From assembly GCA_028869995.1 (NCBI GenBank), contig JAGWQN010000073.1, positions 40,442 to 104,441 on the forward strand: 64,000 nucleotides of DNA, given 5' to 3'. This document shows positions 9,257 to 17,833 of this stretch, piece after piece. Source of the stretch: Rhodospirillales bacterium. GTDB lineage: Bacteria; Pseudomonadota; Alphaproteobacteria; Acetobacterales; Acetobacteraceae. The notes under the pieces were generated by a model. That model saw only the letters and a list, made by a program, of their open reading frames with translations. It was not told the DNA's origin and did not search any database. Each line of letters opens with the position of its first letter. Position 1 is the first letter of the stretch. The position numbers were made by a program, and so were the translations under genes.

Positions 9257-10042
9257 ATGAGCCTTCAGGTCATCGATGCCTCGGTCGTCTATCCAGGCCA
9301 GCGCGGCCGGTCTTCGACCGAGGCGCTGCACGCCGTCAATCTCACCGTCGAGGCCGGGGAGTTCGTCGTCGTTCTTGGCGCCTCGGGGTGCGGCAAGTCC
9401 ACGCTGCTCAATCTCATCGCGGGTTTTGTCGCGCCGACAGCCGGCCGCATCGTGCTCGACGGGCAGAACATCCAGGGCCCCGGCGCCGACCGCTCGGTGG
9501 TGTTCCAGAAACACGCGCTGCTGCCGTGGCTGAATGTTCGCGACAACGTGGCTTTCGGACTGAGCCTCCAGGGCCGCGGCAAGGCGGAACGATACAAGAT
9601 CAGCGAGCACTTCATCGAAATCCTGGGTCTGAGGGGTTTCGAGGATGCGCCCGTGTACACGCTCTCCGGAGGTATGCAGCAGCGCGTGGGTATCGCGCGC
9701 GCGCTGACCTGCGACCCGAAATTGCTGCTGCTGGACGAGCCTCTCGGGGCGTTGGACGCCTTGACGCGGGAGCGCGCGCAGGAACTGATCCTGCGCGTCT
9801 GGGACGGTAGCGGCAAATCGGTTCTGCTGATCACCCACAGCGTCGAGGAAGCGCTGTTCATGGGGACGAAGCTCATCGTCATGTCGCCGCGGCCTGGGCG
9901 GATCACCCACACCTTCGAACTGTCGTTTTCCCGACGGTTTCTCGCTGGCCAGACCGCACGCTCCGTCAAGGCGTCGGCAGACTTCATTGCGCTGCGCGAG
10001 CAGGTGCTTCAGATCATCTTTGCGGATGAGGAGGCGGCATGA
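9257..10042 (+). CDS. ABC transporter ATP-binding protein, taurine/sulfonate (TauB/SsuB) type
   Basis: A 261-residue ATPase from MSLQVIDASVVYPG; the track start 47 codons earlier has no homology and overlaps the hairpin gap. Walker A is GASGCGKST, the signature LSGGMQQR and Walker B LLLLDEPLGALDALTR. HSVEEALFMGTKLIVMSPRPGRI is the usual end of TauB/SsuB proteins. The ATGA overlap with the next gene shows coupling to the permease. It energises uptake by the binding protein at 8.1 kb. Confidence 0.9.
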   Translation: MSLQVIDASVVYPGQRGRSSTEALHAVNLTVEAGEFVVVLGASGCGKSTLLNLIAGFVAPTAGRIVLDGQNIQGPGADRSVVFQKHALLPWLNVRDNVAFGLSLQGRGKAERYKISEHFIEILGLRGFEDAPVYTLSGGMQQRVGIARALTCDPKLLLLDEPLGALDALTRERAQELILRVWDGSGKSVLLITHSVEEALFMGTKLIVMSPRPGRITHTFELSFSRRFLAGQTARSVKASADFIALREQVLQIIFADEEAA

Positions 10043-10920
10043 GCGACAATCCCGCAGCCCGACCGGCAGCGCCGGTCGTCGAACGGCGCGGCCTCCTGGC
10101 CCGTCTCGCTCGCGCCCGTCCGACCCAACCCGGTGAGATCTACGGCGTGCCCGGCGCCGGCGAGACGCGGATGCTGAGCATCGCCACGATTGCCGTGCTC
10201 ATCTTCATCTGGTGGCTATCGACCACGCTGGGTTGGGTCAAGCCGCTGTTCGTGCCCGCGCCGCAAGCCATCGTGCAGGATTTCGTCACGATCCTCCGGC
10301 GGGGCTACACCGGCGAGCCGCTCTGGCTGCATGTGGGAATCTCGACGGCGCGCGTCTTCGGGGCTTTCATGCTGGCTTGCCTGATCGGGATACCTCTCGG
10401 CCTGGCCATGGGAATCAGCCCCGTGATGCGCGGGATCTTCGATCCGCCGATCGAGTTCTACCGCCCGATCCCGCCGCTCGCCTACCTGCCGCTGATGATC
10501 ATCTGGTTCGGCATCGGCGAGACCTCGAAGGTCCTGCTGATCTTTCTTTCCGTGTTCGCGCCGGTCGCGCTCGGCGCGCGGTCGGGCGTGCGCTCGGCGG
10601 CGATCGAGCAGATCCACGCCGCCTACTCCTTCGGCGCCACCCGATGGCAGGTGCTCATGCGCGTGATCCTGCCGTCGGCGATGCCCGAGATTCTGACGGC
10701 CATGCGGATCGGCATCGGCTTCGGATGGACCACGCTGGTCGCCGCCGAGATGGTCGCCGCGACGTCCGGTCTTGGATACATGGTGCTTTCTGCCTCGCAG
10801 TTTCTCCAGACCGGCATCGTCATCATGGGGATCATCGTGATCGCGGCGATCGCCTACATGTTCGACCTCATCATGCGCATGCTCGAGCGGCGACTGGTTC
10901 CTTGGAAAGGCAGGATGTGA
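10039..10920 (+). CDS. ABC transporter permease, taurine/sulfonate (TauC/SsuC) type
   Basis: A 293-residue membrane protein with about six spans and the BPD_transp_1 EAA loop (EQIHAAYSFGATRWQVLMRVILPSAMPEILTA, quoted in parts: YSFGATRWQ, LPSAMPEI). FYRPIPPLAYLPLMIIWFG is typical of the TauC/SsuC group. An unusually long polar N-terminus of about 45 residues precedes the first span. It is coupled to the ATPase by ATGA and to the next gene by TGATG. Confidence 0.9.
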   Translation: MSDNPAARPAAPVVERRGLLARLARARPTQPGEIYGVPGAGETRMLSIATIAVLIFIWWLSTTLGWVKPLFVPAPQAIVQDFVTILRRGYTGEPLWLHVGISTARVFGAFMLACLIGIPLGLAMGISPVMRGIFDPPIEFYRPIPPLAYLPLMIIWFGIGETSKVLLIFLSVFAPVALGARSGVRSAAIEQIHAAYSFGATRWQVLMRVILPSAMPEILTAMRIGIGFGWTTLVAAEMVAATSGLGYMVLSASQFLQTGIVIMGIIVIAAIAYMFDLIMRMLERRLVPWKGRM

Positions 10921-12224
10921 TGGCTGTAACCTACCTCAAGCAAGCAACGCGCACGGCCGAGACCGGTGGCGAAGAGGTGCGCGACCGGGTCGCCCAGATG
11001 CTGGGCGACCTCGAGCAGGGCGGGGAGGAAGCGGCACGTCGTTTCGCGCTCGAACTCGACAAATGGAGCGGCCCCATCGACGTGGACGACGCAGCCCGCG
11101 CCGCCGCGCGAAAGGCGGTCCCGCCACGCCTTCAGGACGACATCCGCTTCGCCCACGACAACATCCGGCGCTTCGCCGAGGCCCAGAAAAGCACGATTCA
11201 GGACTGCACGATCGAGGTGCGACCCGGATTCTGGGCGGGTCAGCGGCAGATTCCGGTGCGTGCGGCGGGTTGCTACGTGCCAGGCGGTCGGTACAGCCAC
11301 ATCGCCTCGGCGATCATGACGATCACCACGGCCAAGGTGGCCGGCGTGGCCGACGTCACGGCCTGCGCCCCGCCACGTCCCGGCGTCGGCATCGATCCCG
11401 CCACCCTCTTTGCGATGGATGTCTGCGGTGCGGACAGGATCCTGACCATCGGCGGCGTCCAGGGCATCGCGGCCATGGCCTTCGGCATGTTTGGCGCGCC
11501 GAAGGCCGACATCCTGGTTGGTCCCGGTAACCAGTTCGTTGCGGAGGCAAAGCGAGCCTTGTTCGGGCGGGTCGGAATCGATCTCGTGGCCGGCCCGACG
11601 GATTCGATGGTCATCGCGGACTCGACCGCCGTTCCCGAACTCGTCGCCGCCGATCTCATCGGCCAGGCGGAGCACGGCTACAACTCCCCTGTCTGGCTGG
11701 TGACGACGGACGCGGCGCTCGCGCAGGCGGTCCTCGATCTGGCTCCGGGCCTGATTTCCGCGCTTCCCGAATTCAATGCCCGAAACGCAGCGGCGGCGTG
11801 GCGCGATTGCGCCGAGCTCATTCTCTGCGACGATCGCGAGGAGATGGCAGCGGTCGCCGACCGCTACGCCCCCGAACATCTCCAGGTCCAGGCGGCCGAT
11901 CTGGACTGGTGGCTCGCGCGGCTGCGCTGCTACGGCTCGCTCTTTCTGGGTGAGGAGACGACGGTCGCGTTCGGCGACAAGGCCGCCGGCCCGAACCACG
12001 TGCTGCCGACGTCGGGATCGGCTCGTTACACGGGCGGCCTGTCGGTCCACAAATTCATGAAGACCGTGACATGGCAGCGGGCGACCCGCGACGGTGCACG
12101 GCCTGTTGCGGAAGCCACGGCGCGGATTTCCCGGCTGGAGGGCATGGAGGGCCATGCCAGGAGCGCCGATGTCCGGCTGGCCAGGTTCTTCCCCGGCCAG
12201 GCGTTCGCCCTCGACGCGTCTTAG
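10920..12224 (+). CDS. hpsN: Histidinol-dehydrogenase-fold protein, probable sulfopropanediol 3-dehydrogenase
   Basis: The 434-residue protein starts at ATG 10920 (MAVTYLKQATRT), overlapping the permease stop by one base. It keeps HisD-fold residues: GQAEHG, YAPEHLQ, GDKAAGPNHVLPT and a terminal EGMEGH that corresponds to zinc and catalytic positions. Its substrate region (GGLSVHKFMKTVTWQRAT) differs from the SVYDFLK-like block of biosynthetic HisD and matches my recollection of HpsN, which oxidises 2,3-dihydroxypropane-1-sulfonate to sulfolactate with NAD. No other histidine gene is nearby. Operon partners are sulfonate transporters and CuyA, so a catabolic role fits better than histidine synthesis. 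The assignment is from memory of the family and context. Confidence 0.72.
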   Translation: MAVTYLKQATRTAETGGEEVRDRVAQMLGDLEQGGEEAARRFALELDKWSGPIDVDDAARAAARKAVPPRLQDDIRFAHDNIRRFAEAQKSTIQDCTIEVRPGFWAGQRQIPVRAAGCYVPGGRYSHIASAIMTITTAKVAGVADVTACAPPRPGVGIDPATLFAMDVCGADRILTIGGVQGIAAMAFGMFGAPKADILVGPGNQFVAEAKRALFGRVGIDLVAGPTDSMVIADSTAVPELVAADLIGQAEHGYNSPVWLVTTDAALAQAVLDLAPGLISALPEFNARNAAAAWRDCAELILCDDREEMAAVADRYAPEHLQVQAADLDWWLARLRCYGSLFLGEETTVAFGDKAAGPNHVLPTSGSARYTGGLSVHKFMKTVTWQRATRDGARPVAEATARISRLEGMEGHARSADVRLARFFPGQAFALDAS

Positions 12225-12552
12225 CGGCAGGCGGATGCCGATCGGCGCCGCGGCGCGCACCAACCAGGCCGCGCTCGCGGCCGGCACCGGGGGGCACGCG
12301 CCGCGGCACGGCCAGTCCGTCGCCGGAACGAAGCAAAACGCCCAGGCCCAGAGAGTCCCGTAAGGGGCGAGAGGGGCCCGATGCGATCGACGTTTCATCG
12401 CCAACAGGGGCATGTCCGATTGACAAGGGAATGACAACCGCTAGTCTGGATACAACGTCCAAGAGCACTTAAGACGATCATTGTTTTCTTTTTTGGTGGA
12501 ATAAAAATGAAGAATAACAACCAGGATGGAGTCCCGTCGGGGAGGGGCTCCG
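12225..12552. promoter_or_regulatory. 328-base gap with a possible promoter for the second transporter
   Basis: No convincing gene; the short track ORFs here have arginine/proline-rich shadow composition. TTGACA at 12420-12425 followed 16 bases later by TAGTCT is a plausible but weak sigma-70-like promoter. The 12470-12520 stretch is AT-rich (tttcttttttgg, ataaaaatgaagaataac), unlike the flanks, which would suit a start region. A separate transcription unit for the second transporter is inferred. Confidence 0.35.
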
Positions 12553-13353
12553 GTGGCTGATGTCGAGCTGAAGCACGTCTCCAAGCGCTACGCACACGGT
12601 CGCCAGACGACAGAAACCCTTCGCGACGTGAGTTTGCGGGTCGGTGATGGAGAGTTTGTGTCTCTCGTCGGTCGGTCGGGATGCGGCAAGACCACATTGT
12701 TGCGTATCGTCGGCGGATTCGTGGACGCCGATGGTGGCGATGTTCTGGTGGATGGGTCGCCGGTGACCCGGCCTGGCTCGGACCGGGGCATGCTGTTCCA
12801 GCATCCGATGTTGTTTCCCTGGCTCACGGTGCTGGACAACACGTTGTTCGGGCCGCGCGCAACCGGTCGTCACTCGCCACAGGCGCGGGCGCGGGCCATG
12901 GAGCTTTTGCAGATCGTGGGTCTTGGTGGCTTCGAGTTTCATTATCCAAAGCAGCTATCGGGCGGGATGATGCACCGGGCCGCCTTCGCCAGGGCCATGA
13001 TGGCTGAACCGAAAATCCTGCTGATGGACGAGCCTTTCGGGGCTCTCGATGCCCTGACCCGGGCGGGGATGCAGCAGTTCCTGCTCGACCTGTGGAACCG
13101 CCGGCGCTTCACCGTGATCCTGGTAACACACGATGTCGAGGAGGCGGTCCTCATGAGCGACCGGGTCGCCGTGATGGCGGCGGGACCGGGACAGATCATC
13201 GAGACCATCCCGATCGACCTGCCGCGCCCCCGCTCGTACGAGATGTCCGAGACCCCAGAGTTCGTCCAACTCAAACGCCGAGTGCGCCAGAGCGTCGAAA
13301 GGGCTCGGGGCAAGGCTCCGGTATCCGTTATGAACCCAACAGCAGGCCATTGA
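12553..13353 (+). CDS. ABC transporter ATP-binding protein, second taurine/sulfonate-like system
   Basis: An ATPase of about 266 residues. Walker A is GRSGCGKTT, followed by QHPMLFPWLTV, a slightly unusual signature LSGGMMHRAAFARAM and Walker B ILLMDEPFGALDALTR. I prefer the GTG at 12553 (VADVELKHVSKRY) because GGGGAGGGG lies just upstream; the track uses an ATG nine codons earlier. The signature reads MMHR instead of the common MQQR, which is tolerated in this family. It serves the permease at 13.4 kb and the binding protein at 14.4 kb. Confidence 0.88.
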   Translation: MADVELKHVSKRYAHGRQTTETLRDVSLRVGDGEFVSLVGRSGCGKTTLLRIVGGFVDADGGDVLVDGSPVTRPGSDRGMLFQHPMLFPWLTVLDNTLFGPRATGRHSPQARARAMELLQIVGLGGFEFHYPKQLSGGMMHRAAFARAMMAEPKILLMDEPFGALDALTRAGMQQFLLDLWNRRRFTVILVTHDVEEAVLMSDRVAVMAAGPGQIIETIPIDLPRPRSYEMSETPEFVQLKRRVRQSVERARGKAPVSVMNPTAGH

Positions 13354-13363
13354 GCGCGTCGCC

Positions 13364-14266
13364 ATGGGGAACACGCAGGGGACGGCAACGGCGGGAACGA
13401 GTCGTCCGACGGAGGGCGCAGCGCCGGGTGCCACCATGATGCCGCTCGCCGCGGTGCCGGATGTGCCTGGTTTCCGCCAACGCCTGGGGCGGCGCCTCGC
13501 TGCCATCGACTGGTCGCGGATCTGGATGGGCGCCATCGGCATCGTGACACTCGTCGTGCTGTGGTGGATCGCCGCGCTCGTGATTGGCGATGACGTGATC
13601 CTCCCGTCGCCATTGCGGACCATGGACGTGATGATCCGGTATCTCTCCAAGCCATACCCCTCTCAGGGGGAGACGCTGGTTGGCAACACTCTCATCAGCC
13701 TCGCGCGTATCCTGGTCGGGTTCACCTGGGGCGCTCTTGCGGGCATCTTCCTCGGGGCTCTGATGGCGAGCGTGCGGCCCGTCCGCCTGATCGTGGATCC
13801 GCTGATCGAGCTTGGGCGGCCGTTGCCGCCGCTGGCCTTTATTCCGCTGCTGATTGTCTGGTTTGGTATCGGCGAGCTGCCGAAGATCATCCTGATCGGC
13901 GTCGGCGTCATACCCGTCATGGTCGTGTCCGTGGTCGCCGCGCTGGATGCCGTGCCGGAGGAATATGTCGAGGCGGCACTCTCCCTCGGCGCGACCCGAA
14001 GCTATGCCTTGTTGCATGTGCGTATCCGCGCCGCTCTGCCCGCGGTGATCACAGGCCTGCGGCTTTCGATGGGCCTGTCCTGGACCAGTATCGTCGCCGT
14101 GGAAATGATCGCCGCAACGGGCGGGCTCGGCTATGTCATCCTCGAGGCTTCGAATTACCTGATCACGCCATTGATCTTCTCGGGCATCCTGCTCATTGCC
14201 GTGGTGGCACTGTTCCTCGACGGCTTGCTGCGCCTGCTGCGACGGCTGGTGGCGCCGATGGGATGA
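13364..14266 (+). CDS. ABC transporter permease, second taurine/sulfonate-like system
   Basis: The 300-residue protein has a polar N-terminal tail of about 55 residues, then about six spans with a TauC-like core: LGRPLPPLAFIPLLIVWFG, the EAA-type loop ALSLGATRSYALLHV and TGGLGYVILEASNYL. It lies ten bases after the ATPase gene and about 95 bases before the binding-protein gene, in the order B-C-A, whereas the first system is A-B-C. The two systems are thus paralogous but arranged independently. Confidence 0.88.
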   Translation: MGNTQGTATAGTSRPTEGAAPGATMMPLAAVPDVPGFRQRLGRRLAAIDWSRIWMGAIGIVTLVVLWWIAALVIGDDVILPSPLRTMDVMIRYLSKPYPSQGETLVGNTLISLARILVGFTWGALAGIFLGALMASVRPVRLIVDPLIELGRPLPPLAFIPLLIVWFGIGELPKIILIGVGVIPVMVVSVVAALDAVPEEYVEAALSLGATRSYALLHVRIRAALPAVITGLRLSMGLSWTSIVAVEMIAATGGLGYVILEASNYLITPLIFSGILLIAVVALFLDGLLRLLRRLVAPMG

Positions 14267-14360
14267 CCCCTGGCCGACCTCATGTTCCGGATGCGTGGCG
14301 ATCCTCGCACCCGTTGATCGCTGCGCGACGTTGATCGAACCCAATGAAAATGGAGGCCGA

Positions 14361-15428
14361 ATGATGAATCGCTGCACCAAACGAGTGAACATCATGCGTC
14401 GGGTCGGAGCCGCCGCCGTCGGTGTGGGGCTCTATGCAGCCTTTGCCGCCCTTCACGTCGCCAGCGCCGCCGGTGCGCCGACCGTGACGTGGGGCTATTT
14501 CGAGGGCGGCATAGCCAGCCCCGGCGCGGTCATCGCGACCCAGGCGCCGCTGAAGAAGTCGATCCCGGCGCGTCTCAAATTCATCCAGATCAACAGCGGT
14601 GTCGCGGCGCTGGCCGCCATGCGGGCCGGGTCGTTCGACGTGGTCGAGGGTGTCGGCAATCCGCCCGTCGTGGGCGCGCTCGCCGCGCGCACGCCCCTCG
14701 TGGTCGTCTTTGCCGAGAGCTACGATGGCGCCGGGCTGTATGTGAACACCAAGGTCCTGCACAAGCCGGCCGATCTGGCGGGGCAGAAAATCGGCGATCT
14801 TGTCGGGTCGTCCGAGGATTATGAGCTCAAAGGCTATCTCAAGCACCTCGGCTTGCAGAACAAGGTGACGGTTGTCCCGTTCTCTTCCGACTCCGCCGCG
14901 GCCGCGGCCTTCCTCGCGGGCAACCTCAATGCCGTCTATGTCGATTTCGGTTCCGGCGTGCCGTTGGCCAAGCGTCCCACGACCAAGGTCTGGGCGACCG
15001 CCGCGGATATCGCGCAACTCGGCTATCCCTCGATGAATGTGCTCGTGGTGTCACGCAAGCTGGTGAAACGAGACCCCTCGCTGGTGCAGAAGATCGTCTG
15101 CTCGGTGTCCGCGGCGAGCGACGATATGCTCGGGAAAGATCGTGCAAAATATTTCTCGGCGGCGGCGGCCGTTCTGGGCGTGCCCGCAGACGTGGCGGTG
15201 AAGGGTTCCGAGCAATGGCCGGAACTGGCCCTCAAGGATCAGGGCGAGTGGTTCGGCGCGCCGGGCTCGAAAGTTGTCGACTCCAGGATCGTTCAGGAGG
15301 CCTACGTGAAGAGCGCCGTCTTCCTGAAAGCCTCGGGCAACGTGATGTCGGTTCCGTCGGCCGCCACGATTGCGTCCGCGGTTGATCCGAGCTTCGTGCA
15401 GGCAGCCAGCAAAGGTGCGTGCAAATAG
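14361..15428 (+). CDS. ABC transporter substrate-binding protein, second taurine/sulfonate-like system
   Basis: The 355-residue protein starts at the ATG pair at 14361, with GGAGG seven bases upstream; the track's longer ORF begins inside the permease. A Sec-type leader (MRRVGAAAVGVGLYAAFAA...SAA) is present. The mature protein opens with VTWGYFEGG and contains MRAGSFDVVEGVGNPPVVGAL and LAGQKIGDLVGSS, the NMT1/TauA pattern. Unlike the first binding protein it shows no twin-arginine motif in its leader. It ends with Cys-Lys. Ligand unknown; a sulfonate or related small anion is inferred. Confidence 0.85.
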   Translation: MMNRCTKRVNIMRRVGAAAVGVGLYAAFAALHVASAAGAPTVTWGYFEGGIASPGAVIATQAPLKKSIPARLKFIQINSGVAALAAMRAGSFDVVEGVGNPPVVGALAARTPLVVVFAESYDGAGLYVNTKVLHKPADLAGQKIGDLVGSSEDYELKGYLKHLGLQNKVTVVPFSSDSAAAAAFLAGNLNAVYVDFGSGVPLAKRPTTKVWATAADIAQLGYPSMNVLVVSRKLVKRDPSLVQKIVCSVSAASDDMLGKDRAKYFSAAAAVLGVPADVAVKGSEQWPELALKDQGEWFGAPGSKVVDSRIVQEAYVKSAVFLKASGNVMSVPSAATIASAVDPSFVQAASKGACK

Positions 15429-15438
15429 CCAACCTGGG

Positions 15439-15478
15439 GGCAGGCCGGGTCGCCGACGCAAGCGGTGCCCGGCCTGCC
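15439..15478 (+). terminator. 11-bp perfect hairpin between binding protein and PLP decarboxylase
   Basis: Arms GGCAGGCCGGG (15439-15449) and CCCGGCCTGCC (15468-15478) are separated by an 18-base loop, starting 10 bases after the stop. There is no T-run. It probably terminates or attenuates the second transporter transcript before the decarboxylase. Confidence 0.55.
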
Positions 15479-15521
15479 GTGCCAGGGTGGCTCTGGCGCG
15501 GCAGATGAGTGGAGGCGGGCG

Positions 15522-16769
15522 ATGAGCGAGCGCACGATGTTCCCTGCCAAGGGAAGGGCGCGAGAGGAGCTTTGGGCAGCGCTGGAGACAATGCGCGACG
15601 GCGACGCGGATTGGCGGCATGGCCGCGTACCGCTCTACGTCTTTGGCTCGCTGCCGGAAGTGGAGGCGGTGGGCCGCGATGCCTATGCGGCCTACTTCAC
15701 GGAGAATGCTCTCGGTGCACGCAGGGCGTTTGGCAGCCTGGCCCGCATGGAGGGTGAGGTCGTTGCGATGTCGCTCGATCTTTTCCAGGCACCGCAAACG
15801 GCAACCGGCTCCATGACGTCGGGGGGTAGCGAGAGCATCCTGCTAGCCGTCAAGGCCTGTCGGGAGGACGCGCGCCGGCGCCGTGGCGATGCTGCTTTTC
15901 GTGGCAATCTGGTGCTGGCCGAGACCGCACACCCGGCCTTCGACAAGGCGGCCCGGCTCATGGACCTGCCGGTGCGGCGGGTGCCGGCCGGAGCCGATTA
16001 CCGTGCCGACGCAAGGGCGATGGCCGCGGCCATCGACCGGGACACGATGATGCTGGTCGGCTCCGTGCCCTGTTTCCCGTTTGGGGTGATCGACCCGATC
16101 GGCGAACTGTCGGAGCTTGCATCGTCGCGCGATCTTTGGCTTCACGTCGATGCGTGTGTCGGGGGCTATCTCGCGCCGTTTGCCCGCGCCGCCGGACATC
16201 CGGTCCCTCCTTTCGATTTTGCTCTCCCCGGCGTCGTGTCCATGTCCGCGGACCTGCACAAATTCGGCTTCTGTCCAAAGCCGGCCTCTGTTGTTTTGTT
16301 TCGTGACCAGCAGCGGGCGGATGGCGCTGGTTTTGACCTGGACGTATGGCCATCGGGCCGGTTCCGTACAGGAACGCTCGTTGGCACGCGACCGGGCGGG
16401 GCCGTGGCGGGGGCCTGGGCCGTGCTCAACTATCTCGGACGTGACGGATACACGATGATTGCGTCACGTCTCATCGCGATGCGGCAAGCCTATGTCGAGG
16501 GTATCGAGGCCATTGCGCCGCTTCGTGTTTTCGGCAAGCCCGATCTCACGATCTTCGCCTTTGGCGCCCCCGGTCTCGACATGGCCGGTGTCGCAAAGGG
16601 CATGGAGACACGCGGCTGGGTGCCGGGGATGATCAGCCGCCCTCCCGGAATGCACATGATGGCATCGCTGCTCCACGAGGCAGCACGCGCCGATTATCTC
16701 GCCGATCTTTCCGCAGCCGTCGCGGCGGCACCACGGATCCAGCAAGATTCGGTCTCGGCGGAGTATTGA
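15522..16769 (+). CDS. Group II PLP-dependent decarboxylase/aldolase (sphinganine-phosphate lyase-like)
   Basis: A 415-residue fold-type I PLP enzyme that starts at MSERTMFPAKG with GGAGGCGGGCG upstream. TSGGSESILLAV binds the phosphate, HVDACVGGYLAPF carries the ring-nitrogen Asp, and the Schiff-base Lys is K247 in SADLHKFGF. This pattern belongs to the glutamate decarboxylase/sphingosine-1-phosphate lyase group and is about 100 residues shorter than the eukaryotic lyases. In this sulfonate-like locus, decarboxylation of an amino-acid sulfonate such as cysteate to taurine is a reasonable guess, but aspartate, glutamate or an aromatic amino acid cannot be excluded from sequence alone. Confidence 0.78.
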   Translation: MSERTMFPAKGRAREELWAALETMRDGDADWRHGRVPLYVFGSLPEVEAVGRDAYAAYFTENALGARRAFGSLARMEGEVVAMSLDLFQAPQTATGSMTSGGSESILLAVKACREDARRRRGDAAFRGNLVLAETAHPAFDKAARLMDLPVRRVPAGADYRADARAMAAAIDRDTMMLVGSVPCFPFGVIDPIGELSELASSRDLWLHVDACVGGYLAPFARAAGHPVPPFDFALPGVVSMSADLHKFGFCPKPASVVLFRDQQRADGAGFDLDVWPSGRFRTGTLVGTRPGGAVAGAWAVLNYLGRDGYTMIASRLIAMRQAYVEGIEAIAPLRVFGKPDLTIFAFGAPGLDMAGVAKGMETRGWVPGMISRPPGMHMMASLLHEAARADYLADLSAAVAAAPRIQQDSVSAEY

Positions 16770-16786
16770 CGGCTCGAAACACGAGG

Positions 16787-16819
16787 CGCCATCTCGCGGA
16801 CCGCTGACGCGGGATGGCG
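16787..16819 (+). terminator. Hairpin after the PLP decarboxylase in a 314-base gene-free gap
   Basis: CGCCATCTCGCG pairs with CGCGGGATGGCG (one U-G wobble) over a nine-base loop, 17 bases after the stop. No T-run is seen. The remaining sequence to 17083 lies between converging operons and shows no credible gene. Confidence 0.55.
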
Positions 16820-17083
16820 GCCTGCCCTCGGGCCTGTCGCCTTCGGACTGCTCCTGCCGGTCTCCAAAAATCCGGCCCTGACGTCCCGCAACGATACAAC
16901 TCCGAACCGGGCCGGCCTTTCTCATCATGCGGCCGCACCCCAGCGTCCGGCCGGTTCTGGCTGTCGGATACCCCGTCTATCCCGACAGGGCCATGATCGC
17001 GTGCGTCAGCCTCGTCATCCCCATCTGGCGGATCATCGCGCCTTGTTCCATCTTGGTGCCGGATGCCGATGGCGGGTCGCCCG

Positions 17084-17833
17084 CTAGGCGGCCGTCCGGT
17101 GTCCCAGGATCCGGCTGACAAATGTCCGCGTGCGCGCAATCCGCGGAGCGTCGAAGATCTGCTCAGGCGTACCAAGTTCCTGAATGGTACCCTCGGCCAT
17201 AAAGGCGACGCGGTGGGAAACGTCTCGCACGAACGCCATCTCATGCGACACGATCAGGAGGGTCATGTGCTCTGCCGCGAGCAACTTGATCGTATCGAGA
17301 ACCTCGCCGACGCGCTCGGGATCGAGCGCAGAGGTGACTTCGTCGAGCAGCAGGATCTCGGGCTTGAGGCAAAGCGCGCGGGCGATCGCGACGCGTTGCT
17401 GTTGGCCGCCTGAAAGCTCGTCCGGATACGCATTGAGCTTGTCGCCGAGACCGACTTTCTCGAGCAGCGTCCGTGCCTCCGCTTCGACCTCGCGGCGATC
17501 GCGCTTCTTGATGGTCACCGGCGTCACCATCACGTTGCGCAGCACGTTCATGTTGCCGAACAGATTGTATTGCTGGAACACGATGGCCAGCCGGTTCCTG
17601 GCGCGGCGCAGCGAGCGGCGGTCGCCGTAATCGATGGTTTCGCCGGCGAGGCTCACCGTTCCCTTCACCGGCCGCAGCAGGCCGGAGATTACGCGCAGCA
17701 GCGTGCTCTTTCCCGAGCCCGAGGGACCAATCAGGCTCACGATCTCGCCGCGGTCGATGGCAAGGTCGATTCCGTCAAGCACGGTGGTGTCGTTATACCG
17801 TGCGACGAGACCGCGAATGTCGAGCTGTGCCAA
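17084..17833 (-). CDS. Polar amino-acid ABC transporter ATP-binding protein (HisP/GlnQ type)
   Basis: A 249-residue ATPase. Walker A is GPSGSGKST, followed by VFQQYNLFGNMNVLRNV, the signature LSGGQQQRVAIARAL, Walker B ILLLDEVTSALDPE and SHEMAFVRDVSHRV, all diagnostic of the HisP/GlnQ family. The track starts at a TTG eight codons upstream. I prefer the second TTG at 17833 (LAQLDIRGL), which has GGAGA at good spacing; no ATG is available. It overlaps the preceding permease by 41 bases and is the last gene of the operon. Confidence 0.9.
   Translation of the reverse strand: MAQLDIRGLVARYNDTTVLDGIDLAIDRGEIVSLIGPSGSGKSTLLRVISGLLRPVKGTVSLAGETIDYGDRRSLRRARNRLAIVFQQYNLFGNMNVLRNVMVTPVTIKKRDRREVEAEARTLLEKVGLGDKLNAYPDELSGGQQQRVAIARALCLKPEILLLDEVTSALDPERVGEVLDTIKLLAAEHMTLLIVSHEMAFVRDVSHRVAFMAEGTIQELGTPEQIFDAPRIARTRTFVSRILGHRTAA

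Noticed and set aside
10920-12224. Annotation as histidinol dehydrogenase (hisD)
   Set aside because: The fold is right, but the substrate segment and the sulfonate-transporter context fit HpsN better; no other histidine gene is nearby.
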